DNA of 64,000 nucleotides, from assembly GCA_903851195.1 (NCBI GenBank), contig CAINNJ010000053.1, forward strand, positions 1 through 64,000, read 5' to 3'. Below, in pieces: positions 46,985-55,196 of this stretch. A program made the translations under genes and the position numbers. The DNA is from an uncultured Acidobacteriia bacterium. GTDB lineage: Bacteria > Acidobacteriota > Terriglobia > Bryobacterales > Bryobacteraceae. How positions within the stretch are numbered: the stretch's first letter is position 1; each line of letters starts with the position of its first letter. A model generated the notes under the pieces. It was given only the letters and a program-made list of their open reading frames with translations. It did no database searches and was not told where the DNA came from.

Positions 46985-47629
46985 ATGGACTCTCCCGCAA
47001 TCAACACGCCCGTCGACTTCACCCTGCATCAGGCGGCAGAGGCCGATTTCCCCACCGAATACGGCCAGTTCCGGATCTTCGGCTTTGAAGGCCGCATCCG
47101 CCAGCCCGGCGGCGTGCGCCTGGAAGAGGCCGTCGCCCTGACGCTGGGCGACGTGCTCAGCGCACCGCCCCCGCTGCTCCGCATCCACTCCCAGTGCCTC
47201 ACCGGCGACGTCTTCCACAGCCTGCGCTGCGATTGCCGGGCGCAGCTGGAAATCGCCCTCCGGGAAGTCGCGGCCGAAGGCCGTGGTCTCATCATCTACG
47301 AACTGCAGGAAGGCCGCGGCATCGGCCTGCTGAACAAGTTGCGCGCCTATGAACTGCAGGACAACGGCGCCGACACCATCGAAGCGAACGAGCAATTGGG
47401 CTTCGAAAGCGACCTCCGCAGCTATCTGCTGCCCGGAGCGATTCTCCTGCACCTCGGCATCCCCGCCGTGCGCCTGATGTCGAACAATCCGGACAAGGTC
47501 CGCGCGCTCGAAGAAGCCGGCGTTTCCGTCGCCGAGCGAGTCCCCTGTATCGCCGACGCCCACGAATCCCGCCGCGGCTACCTGGAAACCAAGCGCGAGC
47601 GCATGGGCCACCTGTTCGACGAAGTCTAA
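46985..47629 (+). CDS. ribA: GTP cyclohydrolase II
   Basis: This 214-residue enzyme opens GTP to the riboflavin precursor 2,5-diamino-6-ribosylamino-4-pyrimidinone phosphate. The zinc site is in HSQCLTGDVFHSLRCDCRAQL (C-x10-C-x-C), followed by EGRGIGLLNKLRAYELQD, the catalytic loop with the Tyr/Arg pair, and GIPAVRLMSNNPDKV. Unlike many homologues it is not fused to a RibB domain. An upstream ATG (46946) lies inside the TATAAT box, so the start at 46985 is preferred. It is divergent from the kinase gene and precedes the pilZ gene on the same strand. Confidence 0.93.
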   Translation: MDSPAINTPVDFTLHQAAEADFPTEYGQFRIFGFEGRIRQPGGVRLEEAVALTLGDVLSAPPPLLRIHSQCLTGDVFHSLRCDCRAQLEIALREVAAEGRGLIIYELQEGRGIGLLNKLRAYELQDNGADTIEANEQLGFESDLRSYLLPGAILLHLGIPAVRLMSNNPDKVRALEEAGVSVAERVPCIADAHESRRGYLETKRERMGHLFDEV

Positions 47630-47661
47630 ACTCCCGCCTTCATTCCGCCGATCTTAAGTCC

Positions 47662-48021
47662 ATGAGCCATTCAGAACGGAGGGCGGAAAGCCGGTTCCTG
47701 TGTGCGGAACTGGTCCGCGTGGATTGGGAAGACAGCGACTGCGACGAACCGGTGCAGTTCGCTGACGCGGTGCTGGAAGACATTTCGGCGCTGGGCGCCT
47801 GTGTGCAGGTGGAGCAACCCATCGGCGTCGATTGCCCCATTCGGCTGACCATTGGACAGTCGGTTTTCGAAGGCCGGGTCTCTTACACGGTCTTTCGCGA
47901 TTACGGGTATTTCGTCGGCATCCGGTTTTCGGAGGAAACCGCGTGGTCAGCCGACACGGTCATTCCGGAACACCTCACCAGCCTGAGAGCCATCGCCCAG
48001 GGCGCCGACCCCTACTGTTAA
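47662..48021 (+). CDS. PilZ-domain protein
   Basis: This 119-residue single PilZ domain binds cyclic di-GMP in characterised relatives. The binding motifs are RRAESRF near the N-terminus (RxxxR) and EDISALGACV (D/NxSxxG). The rest forms the beta-barrel (FRDYGYFVGIRFSEE). With no attached effector domain, it likely acts as an adaptor controlling surface or motility functions. The gene starts 32 bp after ribA stops and may share its transcript. A REP-like element follows directly. Confidence 0.85.
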   Translation: MSHSERRAESRFLCAELVRVDWEDSDCDEPVQFADAVLEDISALGACVQVEQPIGVDCPIRLTIGQSVFEGRVSYTVFRDYGYFVGIRFSEETAWSADTVIPEHLTSLRAIAQGADPYC

Positions 48022-48077
48022 TGTGGGGCAGAATGTGGGGCAGAATGTTATTCTGCGCGCCGGTTGGCAACCGGCGC
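48022..48077. repeat. Paired-hairpin REP-like element, copy 2
   Basis: A 12-bp lead TGTGGGGCAGAA occurs twice in tandem (48022-48033, 48034-48045). The second copy continues into GCAGAAT-GTT-ATTCTGC (48040-48056) and GCGCCGGTTG-G-CAACCGGCGC (48057-48077), two inverted repeats with no spacer. The architecture matches 42265-42306, with stems that differ in sequence but still pair. It lies between the pilZ and Gfo/Idh 3' ends. Confidence 0.8.
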
Positions 48078-48090
48078 TCTTGCCTGATTT

Positions 48091-49161
48091 CTACCGCTTC
48101 ACAGCCAAAGCCACCGGTTTGCCGGTACGGATCGACTCCTTCGCCGCCTCGATAATCTCCACCACCTGGACATTCATCTCGAGCGAAGTCATCCCCTCCA
48201 CCGGCTTGTTCTGCCGCATGCGGCTGGTCATGTAGGCAATCGGTTCCGCGTCCTCCGGAGCCAGCGGCGTAATCTCCACGGTGGTCTTGTTGCGGCCCTG
48301 CTGCTGTTCCACGCTGCCGTTCTTCATGTAGACGCTGCCCTTGATCCCGAAGACTTCCAGATCCTGGTAGCTTCGCGGCAGGTCCCAGCTGCCTTCGAAC
48401 AGCCCGATGCCGTTCTTATAAGTCAGCATCAGGTCCGCGTTGTCCTCCACCTTCGGAAACACGGCCGGCCGCAGGTGATTCACATGCGCGTAAACGCTTT
48501 CCGGCCGCCCCATGTACCAAAGCGACCACAGCGCGTTGTAGCAGCCAAAATCCATCAGCGCGCCCGCGCCGTTCTGCACCGGATCGGTCAGCCACGCGAA
48601 AAACGTGGAATTGCGAATCCCCTCCGAACTCGGCCCGCCGTGCCCCACCACGCCATGCAGCCGGTAGACCTGCCCCAGAGCGCCGGAATCGGCGACCTTC
48701 TTCGCCGTGTAATTCGCCGGCCACCACGCCATCTGGTAGTTGCACATCACGCGAATACCGGCCTTGTTCGCAATCTCCTGGATCTTCAGCGCGTCTTTGT
48801 AACTCGCCGCCAGCGGCTTCTCGAAAATCACATTGATCTTCCGCGCCGCCGCGAACTCCACAATCTCCAGATGCCGGTTGTTTTCCACGAAAGACCAGAT
48901 GAGCTCCGGCTTCTTCTCGTCCAGCATTTTCCGGTAATCCGTGGAGAGCAGCTCCTCCGGAACGCCGGCCTTCTTCGCTTCCGCCAGCAACTCCTTGTTC
49001 GGCTCCGCCACGCCGACCAGCGTCACGTCTTTCCCCTTCAGCATCTCGGCCAGGTGTCCCCACACGTGAGCGTGCACCAAACCGACCACGGCCATCTTGT
49101 AAGGAGTCTGGCCCGCGGCCGCGCAGGCGGAAATCAGCGATAGAAGAACGAGCTTTTTCAC
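48091..49161 (-). CDS. Gfo/Idh/MocA-family oxidoreductase, exported
   Basis: This 356-residue NAD(P)-dependent sugar oxidoreductase has a signal peptide (KKLVLLSLISACAAAGQ) before the Rossmann fold, which suggests a periplasmic form with pre-bound cofactor. Diagnostic motifs are VVGLVHAHVWGH (in place of the usual GxGxxG), FEKPLAASYKDAL (the EKP motif) and the C-terminal beta-sheet domain. The start overlaps the rlmB stop by 4 nt (ATGA), so it is co-translated with RlmB. The substrate is unknown. The altered cofactor loop could mean weak or absent nucleotide binding. Confidence 0.85.
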   Translation of the reverse strand: MKKLVLLSLISACAAAGQTPYKMAVVGLVHAHVWGHLAEMLKGKDVTLVGVAEPNKELLAEAKKAGVPEELLSTDYRKMLDEKKPELIWSFVENNRHLEIVEFAAARKINVIFEKPLAASYKDALKIQEIANKAGIRVMCNYQMAWWPANYTAKKVADSGALGQVYRLHGVVGHGGPSSEGIRNSTFFAWLTDPVQNGAGALMDFGCYNALWSLWYMGRPESVYAHVNHLRPAVFPKVEDNADLMLTYKNGIGLFEGSWDLPRSYQDLEVFGIKGSVYMKNGSVEQQQGRNKTTVEITPLAPEDAEPIAYMTSRMRQNKPVEGMTSLEMNVQVVEIIEAAKESIRTGKPVALAVKR

Positions 49162-49880
49162 GGCTTCATTGTACTTTGCGCGCGCCAGCTAAACAGCACC
49201 ACCCCCGTCGCCACCGACACATTCAGCGACGCAATCGCGCCCGCCATCGGAATCCGCAGCAGCATGTCGCAGTTCTTCCTCACCAGATCGTGCAACCCGT
49301 GGCCTTCCGCCCCCATCACGATCACCGAATGCTCCGCCCAGTCCACCGCGTTGTAAGCCGTCTCGCCGCGCTCATCCAGCCCGTAAACGAAATAACCCAT
49401 CTCCTTCAGCGACCGCAGAATATTGTTGATATTCCCTTCGCGCACAATCGGCAAATGCTCGATCGCGCCCGCCGACGCCTTCGCCACCACATCCGTCAGC
49501 CCCACCGCGCGCCGCTCCGGAATAATCACCGCTCCCGCGCCCGCCGCATGCGCCGTCCGGATAATCGCGCCCAGATTATGCGGATCCTCCACGCCGTCCA
49601 GCACCACCAGCAGCTTCGAATGCGGCGCTACGTCCTCCAGTTCCGCGTACTTCTTCGCCGAACCGACCGCCACCACGCCCTGATGCGCCTTGATGCTCGA
49701 CATCCGGTCCAGCGCGCCGCGATCTTCGAAGCGCACGGGAACGTCGTTCTCCCGCGCCAGTTCGATAATCTCCTGAATGCGCGGCCCCGCCAGTCCCCGC
49801 GCAATCAGAATGCGTTCGAGCGGGCGCTTTGCGCGCAGCGCCTCCACCACGGGATGAATTCCTGTTAAAACGGCCAACAT
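49158..49880 (-). CDS. rlmB: TrmH/RlmB-type rRNA 2'-O-methyltransferase
   Basis: This 240-residue SpoU-family methyltransferase most likely methylates G2251 of 23S rRNA. It has an N-terminal substrate-binding domain (LAVLTGIHPVVEALRA) and a knotted catalytic domain with the three SpoU motifs: DGVEDPHNLGAIIRTAHAAG, VIVMGAEGHGL and RIPMAGAIASLNVSVA. It is upstream of the oxidoreductase gene, with a 4-nt ATGA overlap. The start at 49880 fits the family. The exact target (23S versus tRNA) cannot be confirmed from sequence alone. Confidence 0.92.
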   Translation of the reverse strand: MLAVLTGIHPVVEALRAKRPLERILIARGLAGPRIQEIIELARENDVPVRFEDRGALDRMSSIKAHQGVVAVGSAKKYAELEDVAPHSKLLVVLDGVEDPHNLGAIIRTAHAAGAGAVIIPERRAVGLTDVVAKASAGAIEHLPIVREGNINNILRSLKEMGYFVYGLDERGETAYNAVDWAEHSVIVMGAEGHGLHDLVRKNCDMLLRIPMAGAIASLNVSVATGVVLFSWRAQSTMKP

Positions 49881-50000
49881 TCATTATGTCCGCAGCCGAA
49901 CTGTGGCGAACCTCCCGCAATCTTTCCGGCCGCCCCCGCGCACTGTAAGCGAAGCGACGCATCGCCGCCCCGCCGCGCCCCGAACGGCCGCCAGCCTCTT

Positions 50001-50006
50001 TATAGT
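50001..50006 (+). promoter_or_regulatory. TATAGT -10-like box of the TPP-enzyme gene
   Basis: TATAGT is followed by CGGAAT and the ATG, so the predicted transcript start coincides with the start codon. No clear -35 or ribosome site is visible. Confidence 0.5.
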
Positions 50007-50012
50007 CGGAAT

Positions 50013-51767
50013 ATGGCCAAAACAGTTGGCGATCTGCTCGTCGAACGTCTCATCGATTGGGAAGTCGATGTCGTTTTCGGCCTGCCCGGCGACGGCATCA
50101 ACGGCGTCTTCGAAGCGCTCCGCACCCGCGAGAACAAAATCCGCTTCATCCAGGTTCGCCATGAGGAAGCCGCCGCCTTCGCCGCCGTCGGCTACGCCAA
50201 ATACACCGGCCGCCTCGGCGTCTGCGTGGCCACCTCCGGCCCCGGCGGCATCCATCTCCTGAACGGCCTCTACGACGCCAAATGCGACGGCCAGCCCGTC
50301 CTCGCCATCACCGGCCACACCTTCCACGACCTCATCGGCACCTCCTACCAGCAGGACATCGACCTCGACAAAGTCTTCATGGACGTCGCCGCTTACAACC
50401 AGCGCGTCATGGGCGCCGCCCACGTCGTCAACGTCGTCGATGAGGCCATCCGCACCGCCCTCGCCCGCCGCTCCGTCGCCCACATCACCATTCCCAAGGA
50501 CATTCAGGAGTGGACCTCCTCCAAAGAAATCCGCTCCGCCGCCAACATCCCGAAACACAGTTCCGATCTCTACGCCGTCACGCACCCGGCCCCGCCCCAG
50601 TCCGCCCTGCGCGCCGCCGCCGAACTCATCAACGCCGGTTCGAAAGTAGCGATTCTCGCCGGCCAGGGCTGCCTGCGCGCCCGCGACGAACTTCTCGACC
50701 TCGCCAAAACCGTCGCCGGACCCGTCGTCAAGGCCCTGCTCGGCAAAGCCGTCATGCCCGACCAGAGCCCCTGGACCACCGGCGGCATAGGCCTGCTGGG
50801 AACCGCGCCTTCCCAGGACGCGCTCCGCGAGTGCGACACCCTCATCATCGTCGGCTCCGCCTTCCCTTACCTGGAGTTCTACCCCAAACCCGGCGACGTC
50901 AAAACCGTCCAGATCGATATCGACCCCGCGCGCATCGGCCTCCGCCACCCCATCGACGTCGGTCTGGTGGGCGACTGCCGCTCCGTGCTCCGCGCCCTCC
51001 TGCCCCTGCTCGAACCGAAGACCGACCAGAGCTTTCTCGAAAAATCCCAACAGCGCATGGCCAGCTGGCGCGAATTAATGGACGAGCGCGGCACCCGCAC
51101 GGACATGCCCATGAAACCGCAGGTCGTCACCCACGCCCTCAACAGACTGCTCAACGGCGATTCCATCGTCACCGCGGACAGCGGCACCAACACCACCTGG
51201 GCGGCGCGCTATATCGACATGCGCGACAACATGCAGTTCTCCGTCTCCGGCTCCCTCGCCAGCATGGCCAATGGCGTTCCCTACTGCATCGGCGCCGCGG
51301 CCGCCTACCCCGACCGCCAGATCGTCTGCATCATTGGCGACGGCGGCTTCACCATGCTGATGGGCGAAATGGCGACGCTCGTCAAATACAACATGAACGT
51401 CAAGGTGATTGTCATCAAAAACAACACCCTCGGCCAGATCAAGTGGGAGCAGATTGTCTTTGAAGGAAATCCCGAATTCGGCGTCGACCTGCAGCCCATC
51501 GATTTCGCCGGCTTCGCCAGGAACTGCGGAGCCGCCGGCTACACGCTCGATCGTCCCGAAGACGCCGCGCGCATCCTGGGCGAAGCCCTCGCCCACCGCG
51601 GACCCGCACTCGTCCAGGCGGTCGTGGATCCCAACGAAGCCCCCATGCCCGGCCACGTCACCACCGATCAGGCGCTGAAATTCGGCCAAGCCCTGCTGAA
51701 AGGTCAAAAAGAAGGCGGAAAAATCCTGAAGACCATCATGGAAGACAAATTCCGTGAGGTGGTCTAA
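50013..51767 (+). CDS. Thiamine-diphosphate enzyme (pyruvate oxidase / acetolactate synthase-like)
   Basis: This 584-residue ThDP-dependent enzyme has an N-terminal PYR domain with FGLPGDGINGVFEAL and the catalytic Glu in VRHEEAAAFAA. A central FAD/nucleotide-fold domain (about 200-330) contains ILAGQGCLRARDEL, and a C-terminal PP domain has the GDG...N motif (IIGDGGFTMLMGEMATLV...IKNN). Overall it resembles PoxB-type pyruvate dehydrogenases rather than biosynthetic IlvB: there is no IlvH gene next to it. Its C-terminal tail could bind membranes. It is preceded by TATAGT 6 nt from the ATG. Confidence 0.88.
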   Translation: MAKTVGDLLVERLIDWEVDVVFGLPGDGINGVFEALRTRENKIRFIQVRHEEAAAFAAVGYAKYTGRLGVCVATSGPGGIHLLNGLYDAKCDGQPVLAITGHTFHDLIGTSYQQDIDLDKVFMDVAAYNQRVMGAAHVVNVVDEAIRTALARRSVAHITIPKDIQEWTSSKEIRSAANIPKHSSDLYAVTHPAPPQSALRAAAELINAGSKVAILAGQGCLRARDELLDLAKTVAGPVVKALLGKAVMPDQSPWTTGGIGLLGTAPSQDALRECDTLIIVGSAFPYLEFYPKPGDVKTVQIDIDPARIGLRHPIDVGLVGDCRSVLRALLPLLEPKTDQSFLEKSQQRMASWRELMDERGTRTDMPMKPQVVTHALNRLLNGDSIVTADSGTNTTWAARYIDMRDNMQFSVSGSLASMANGVPYCIGAAAAYPDRQIVCIIGDGGFTMLMGEMATLVKYNMNVKVIVIKNNTLGQIKWEQIVFEGNPEFGVDLQPIDFAGFARNCGAAGYTLDRPEDAARILGEALAHRGPALVQAVVDPNEAPMPGHVTTDQALKFGQALLKGQKEGGKILKTIMEDKFREVV

Positions 51768-51788
51768 AGAAATTATGCCTGACGAATT

Positions 51789-52250
51789 TTATGCCTTGAC
51801 GGTCTGATCCCAGGGCTTGTCGTGCGTGCCCTTGTCGCGCCCCTCCACCCGGTCGTACAGATACTGGTTCGAAACCGTGCCCATCGATTCGTTATATAGG
51901 CTTGTCATCCCGAACGCTTCTTTGAGATCTTCCTGAAAATTCTGAATCGCCACCAGTTGATGCGCCTGCGCCGGCATCCGCTTCCCGTGCGGCGTTACGA
52001 AAAATTTCTGGTAGCCCCCGTCCGTCAGGGTCGCGATTTCCATCCCCACCGGCACGCCCGCCCGTACCACGAAGCGCGGCAACGCATTCCCGTCCCGGTC
52101 CGTCCCGCCGCTCTCCATCACCGCGGCAACCCCGTGGCGCTCCAGCCGCGTCTTTCCCCCCGCCGATTCCACTCGGAATCCGGCCGCGCGTGCGGCACCC
52201 AGCAGGTCGTCGAACGTTTTCTTTTGGACTACGGCGCGGCGAAAGAACAT
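51789..52250 (-). CDS. Conserved hypothetical protein
   Basis: This 153-residue soluble protein has FDDLLGAARAAGFRVESAGG near the N-terminus and a C-terminal helical part (LVAIQNFQEDLKEAFGMTSLYNES). No signal peptide, membrane helix or catalytic motif was seen. I do not recognise the family. It is divergent from glpK across 44 bp, with TATACT (52261-52266) 10 nt before its ATG, so the two promoters are back to back. Coding character is good, and the ATG is well placed with GGAAAG upstream. Confidence 0.75.
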   Translation of the reverse strand: MFFRRAVVQKKTFDDLLGAARAAGFRVESAGGKTRLERHGVAAVMESGGTDRDGNALPRFVVRAGVPVGMEIATLTDGGYQKFFVTPHGKRMPAQAHQLVAIQNFQEDLKEAFGMTSLYNESMGTVSNQYLYDRVEGRDKGTHDKPWDQTVKA

Positions 52251-52281
52251 AGCTCTTTCCAGTATAGATGCCGCCTTTCAA

Positions 52282-52287
52282 TATAAT
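52282..52287 (+). promoter_or_regulatory. TATAAT -10 box of glpK
   Basis: A perfect TATAAT is separated by CACGGAG from ATG 52295. The transcript start would fall on or next to the ATG, which favours this start over the in-frame ATG at 52268, upstream of the box. Confidence 0.6.
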
Positions 52288-52294
52288 CACGGAG

Positions 52295-53770
52295 ATGCCC
52301 TACGTACTTTCGCTCGATGAAGGAACCACCAGCGCCCGCGCCGCGCTCTACAACCAGCGGGGCGAACGGATCGGAATGCACTCGGTCCCGTTCGAATGCC
52401 TCTATCCCCACCCCGGCTGGGTCGAGCAGGACGCCACCGCCATCTGGCGCGCCCAGATGGACGCCGCCAGCGCCGTGCTCCTCCAGGCGAAAATCGGCGC
52501 CGCCGACATCGCCGCCTGCGGCATCACCAACCAGCGCGAAACCACCGTCGTCTGGGACCGCCGCACCGGCCAGCCCATCGCCCCCGCCATCGTCTGGCAA
52601 TGCCGCCGCACCGCCGATTTCTGCGCCGAACTCGCCCGCTCCGCCAACAGCGAACTCATTCAGAACAAAACCGGTCTCGTCATCGACGCCTACTTCTCCG
52701 GCAGCAAAATCCGCTGGATTCTGCAAAACGTCCCTGACGCTTGCGCCAAAGCCCGCGACGGCGAAATCCTCTTCGGCAACATCGACACCTGGCTCATCTG
52801 GAAACTGACCAACGGTGCCGCCCACGTCACCGACTACACCAACGCCTCCCGCACCATGCTGATGGATCTCGCCACCGGCGAATGGGACGGCGACCTGCTC
52901 AACGTCCTCGACGTCCCGCGCGCCATGCTGCCCGAAATCCGCCCCTCCTCCGGCCGTGTCGGCATGATCCACGCCGACCTGCTGGGCGCCGAAATCCCCT
53001 TGAGCGGCATCGCGGGCGATCAGCAGGCAGCCCTCGCCGGCCAGGCCTGCTTCCGCCCCGGCCTCTCGAAAAACACCTACGGAACCGGCTGCTTCGCGCT
53101 CACTCACGCCGGCTCCCGCCAGCCGCGCTCCGTCAACCGCCTGCTCGGCACCCGCGCCGCGTCGCTCGACGCCACCCCGCAGTTCGCCGTCGAAGGCAGC
53201 GTCTTCATCGCCGGCGCCGTGATCCAGTGGCTGCGCGACTCCCTCGGCCTCATCTCCACCGCCGCCGAATCCGAAGCCATCGCCGCCGCCATCCCCGATA
53301 CCGGCGGCGTCCACATCGTGCCCGCCTTCGTCGGACTCGGCGCCCCGCACTGGGATTCCTCCGCCCGCGGCCTCATCTGCGGCCTCACCCGCTCCAGCGG
53401 CAAAGCCGAAATCGTCCGCGCCGCCCTCGAAAGCATCGCTTTTCAGAGCCGCGAACTCATTGACGCCATGGAGGCCGATTCCGGCGAGACCATCCGCGAA
53501 CTCCGCGTCGATGGTGGCGCGGCCGTCAACAACTTCCTCATGCAGTTCCAGGCCGATATCCTCGGTAAACCGGTTGTCCGCCCCGCCGACGTCGAAACCA
53601 CCGCTCTCGGAGCCGCTTATCTCGCCGGAATTGCCGAGAAAATCTGGTCCGGCGCCGAAGAAGTCGAAAGTTTCTGGCGCGTCGAACGCCGCTTCGAACC
53701 ACAAATGTCGGAAACGGAGCGCGCTTCCCGTATGGACGCCTGGAATACCGCGGTTCGCCGGACCAAATAG
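52295..53770 (+). CDS. glpK: Glycerol kinase
   Basis: This 491-residue FGGY-family kinase phosphorylates glycerol to glycerol-3-phosphate. Motifs: LSLDEGTTSARAALYN (phosphate 1), GITNQRETTVVWDRRTG (substrate loop), GNIDTWLIWKLTNG, the DYTNASRTMLMDL block and the C-terminal LRVDGGAAVNNFLMQFQAD (phosphate 2/adenosine). An ATG nine codons upstream is possible, but the family start and the TATAAT box favour 52295. No glycerol facilitator or glpD is adjacent. It is divergent from the hypothetical gene. Confidence 0.95.
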   Translation: MPYVLSLDEGTTSARAALYNQRGERIGMHSVPFECLYPHPGWVEQDATAIWRAQMDAASAVLLQAKIGAADIAACGITNQRETTVVWDRRTGQPIAPAIVWQCRRTADFCAELARSANSELIQNKTGLVIDAYFSGSKIRWILQNVPDACAKARDGEILFGNIDTWLIWKLTNGAAHVTDYTNASRTMLMDLATGEWDGDLLNVLDVPRAMLPEIRPSSGRVGMIHADLLGAEIPLSGIAGDQQAALAGQACFRPGLSKNTYGTGCFALTHAGSRQPRSVNRLLGTRAASLDATPQFAVEGSVFIAGAVIQWLRDSLGLISTAAESEAIAAAIPDTGGVHIVPAFVGLGAPHWDSSARGLICGLTRSSGKAEIVRAALESIAFQSRELIDAMEADSGETIRELRVDGGAAVNNFLMQFQADILGKPVVRPADVETTALGAAYLAGIAEKIWSGAEEVESFWRVERRFEPQMSETERASRMDAWNTAVRRTK

Positions 53771-53891
53771 TTCGGAAAACTCAAAATAGCAGTAACGCTA
53801 TCGCCCGGTTCGCCACATAATCTCTCGATACGGAAGGAATTCTCCGGCGCGCATTCGCTCCGGAGAACTCCGTTTCGTACCCTGTTAAATA

Positions 53892-54668
53892 GTGGTAGAC
53901 ATTCACAGTCACGTGCTCTGGGGGATGGACGACGGCGCCCCGACCATCGAGGTCAGCCTCGAAATGCTGCGCCTCGCCGCAGCCTCCGGCACCACCGACA
54001 TCGTCGCGACCCCGCATTCCAACGGCGAGTTCGAGTATATACCGGCGCTCATCGACGAGAGAATTCGCGAACTGACCGGATTAACCTCCGGGATTCCCCG
54101 CATTCACCGCGGCTGCGATCTGCATCTCAGCTTCGACAACGTTTCCGATGCCGTCGAGGACCCCTCCAGATTTTCCATCAACGGCAAGCGCTACATCCTG
54201 GTCGAATGCTCCGACCTCCATATTTCCGGCTCCATGAGCAAGGTTCTCGACCGGCTGATGGGTATCGATCTCATTCCCGTCATTACCCACCCGGAACGCA
54301 ATCCGATTCTTCAGAAAGAGCCGTCCCGCGTCGCGAAATGGGTCGATATGGGCTGTCTGGTTCAGGTGACCGCCCTATCCGTGCTGGGCGGCTTCGGTAA
54401 GCGCGCCGCCGCCAGCGCTAAACAGTTCTTCTCGCTGGGTTTAGTCCACGTGATAGCCAGCGACGCGCACGATCCGGTGCACCGCCATCCTCGCCTCGAC
54501 GAAGCCTTTGAGGCCGTCTCCGCAGCTTACGGCAAAGACGTCGCACAGCAGCTTTTTACCTCGAATCCGACGCGCATCATCAACGGCGATTTCGTTTCTG
54601 CCGATCCTGTCGTCTCTGCGCCCGGGCGAAAATGGTGGCACTTCTGGTCGGGAGACAGTCTCTCATGA
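53892..54668 (+). CDS. PHP-family tyrosine-protein phosphatase (CpsB/YwqE-like)
   Basis: This 258-residue metal-dependent phosphatase acts on tyrosine kinases that control capsule or exopolysaccharide synthesis. The PHP metal motifs are visible: DIHSHVLWGMDDGAP at the N-terminus, TPHSNGEF, the HPERNP block and ASDAHDPVHRHP. The start is GTG at 53892, which gives the canonical VDIHSH beginning; no ribosome site is evident. It heads the glycan locus, but no tyrosine kinase gene is in the window. The C-terminus (RKWWHFWSGDS) is aromatic. Confidence 0.9.
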   Translation: MVDIHSHVLWGMDDGAPTIEVSLEMLRLAAASGTTDIVATPHSNGEFEYIPALIDERIRELTGLTSGIPRIHRGCDLHLSFDNVSDAVEDPSRFSINGKRYILVECSDLHISGSMSKVLDRLMGIDLIPVITHPERNPILQKEPSRVAKWVDMGCLVQVTALSVLGGFGKRAAASAKQFFSLGLVHVIASDAHDPVHRHPRLDEAFEAVSAAYGKDVAQQLFTSNPTRIINGDFVSADPVVSAPGRKWWHFWSGDSLS

Positions 54669-54705
54669 TCGCGTCTTTTATCAACCGGAGGCGAGTGAAC
54701 CGCTC

Positions 54706-55008
54706 ATGATCTGCATTAAGTGCGGCGTGCCGCGGGCGCACCGGTCCCACCGCGCTGGACTCGCCGACAACTGGAACCGCCTCTTCAGGAGAGTTCCCTA
54801 CCGTTGCAAGGCCTGTAAAGCGAGGTTCTACGCCTACCGCTCGGGCGAAAAATCCGACAGTATGCGCAGCGGCGAAGAGCGCCGCATCATGTCTTTACGG
54901 CGAAAGATTCGCTGGAAAAAGACGAAAAAGGAACTGGCCGTGTATGCGGTCGCGGGGCTCATCATGGCTTTTGTCGTGTATATCGCGCTACAGCAGCGAA
55001 TGGGATGA
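54706..55008 (+). CDS. Small zinc-ribbon-like protein with C-terminal membrane helix
   Basis: This 100-residue protein has two cysteine pairs, CIKC at about residues 3-6 and CKAC at about 34-37, which probably bind zinc. A strongly basic middle (LRRKIRWKKTKKEL) follows, then one membrane helix near the C-terminus (AVYAVAGLIMAFVVYIALQ). I do not recognise a family. The start at 54706 places the first CXXC right at the N-terminus. It lies between the phosphatase and dehydratase genes of the polysaccharide locus, so a regulatory or assembly role there is possible, without direct evidence. Confidence 0.65.
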   Translation: MICIKCGVPRAHRSHRAGLADNWNRLFRRVPYRCKACKARFYAYRSGEKSDSMRSGEERRIMSLRRKIRWKKTKKELAVYAVAGLIMAFVVYIALQQRMG

Positions 55009-55196
55009 AACGGCGGAAATTATGGGCAGGCTGAACAGCAGGTCGCAACGATTGACCTTTTCCGGTACTCCTGGTAATCTGAAGGGGATACTCCCCCCGA
55101 AAGTAAGTATTGCGCGGTCACCTCGTGGTTTTTTTGTGAGTCAGGATGCGGTAGCTTGCTTGATTTCTTCTTCACACACGCAGACTTTGACTTCAA

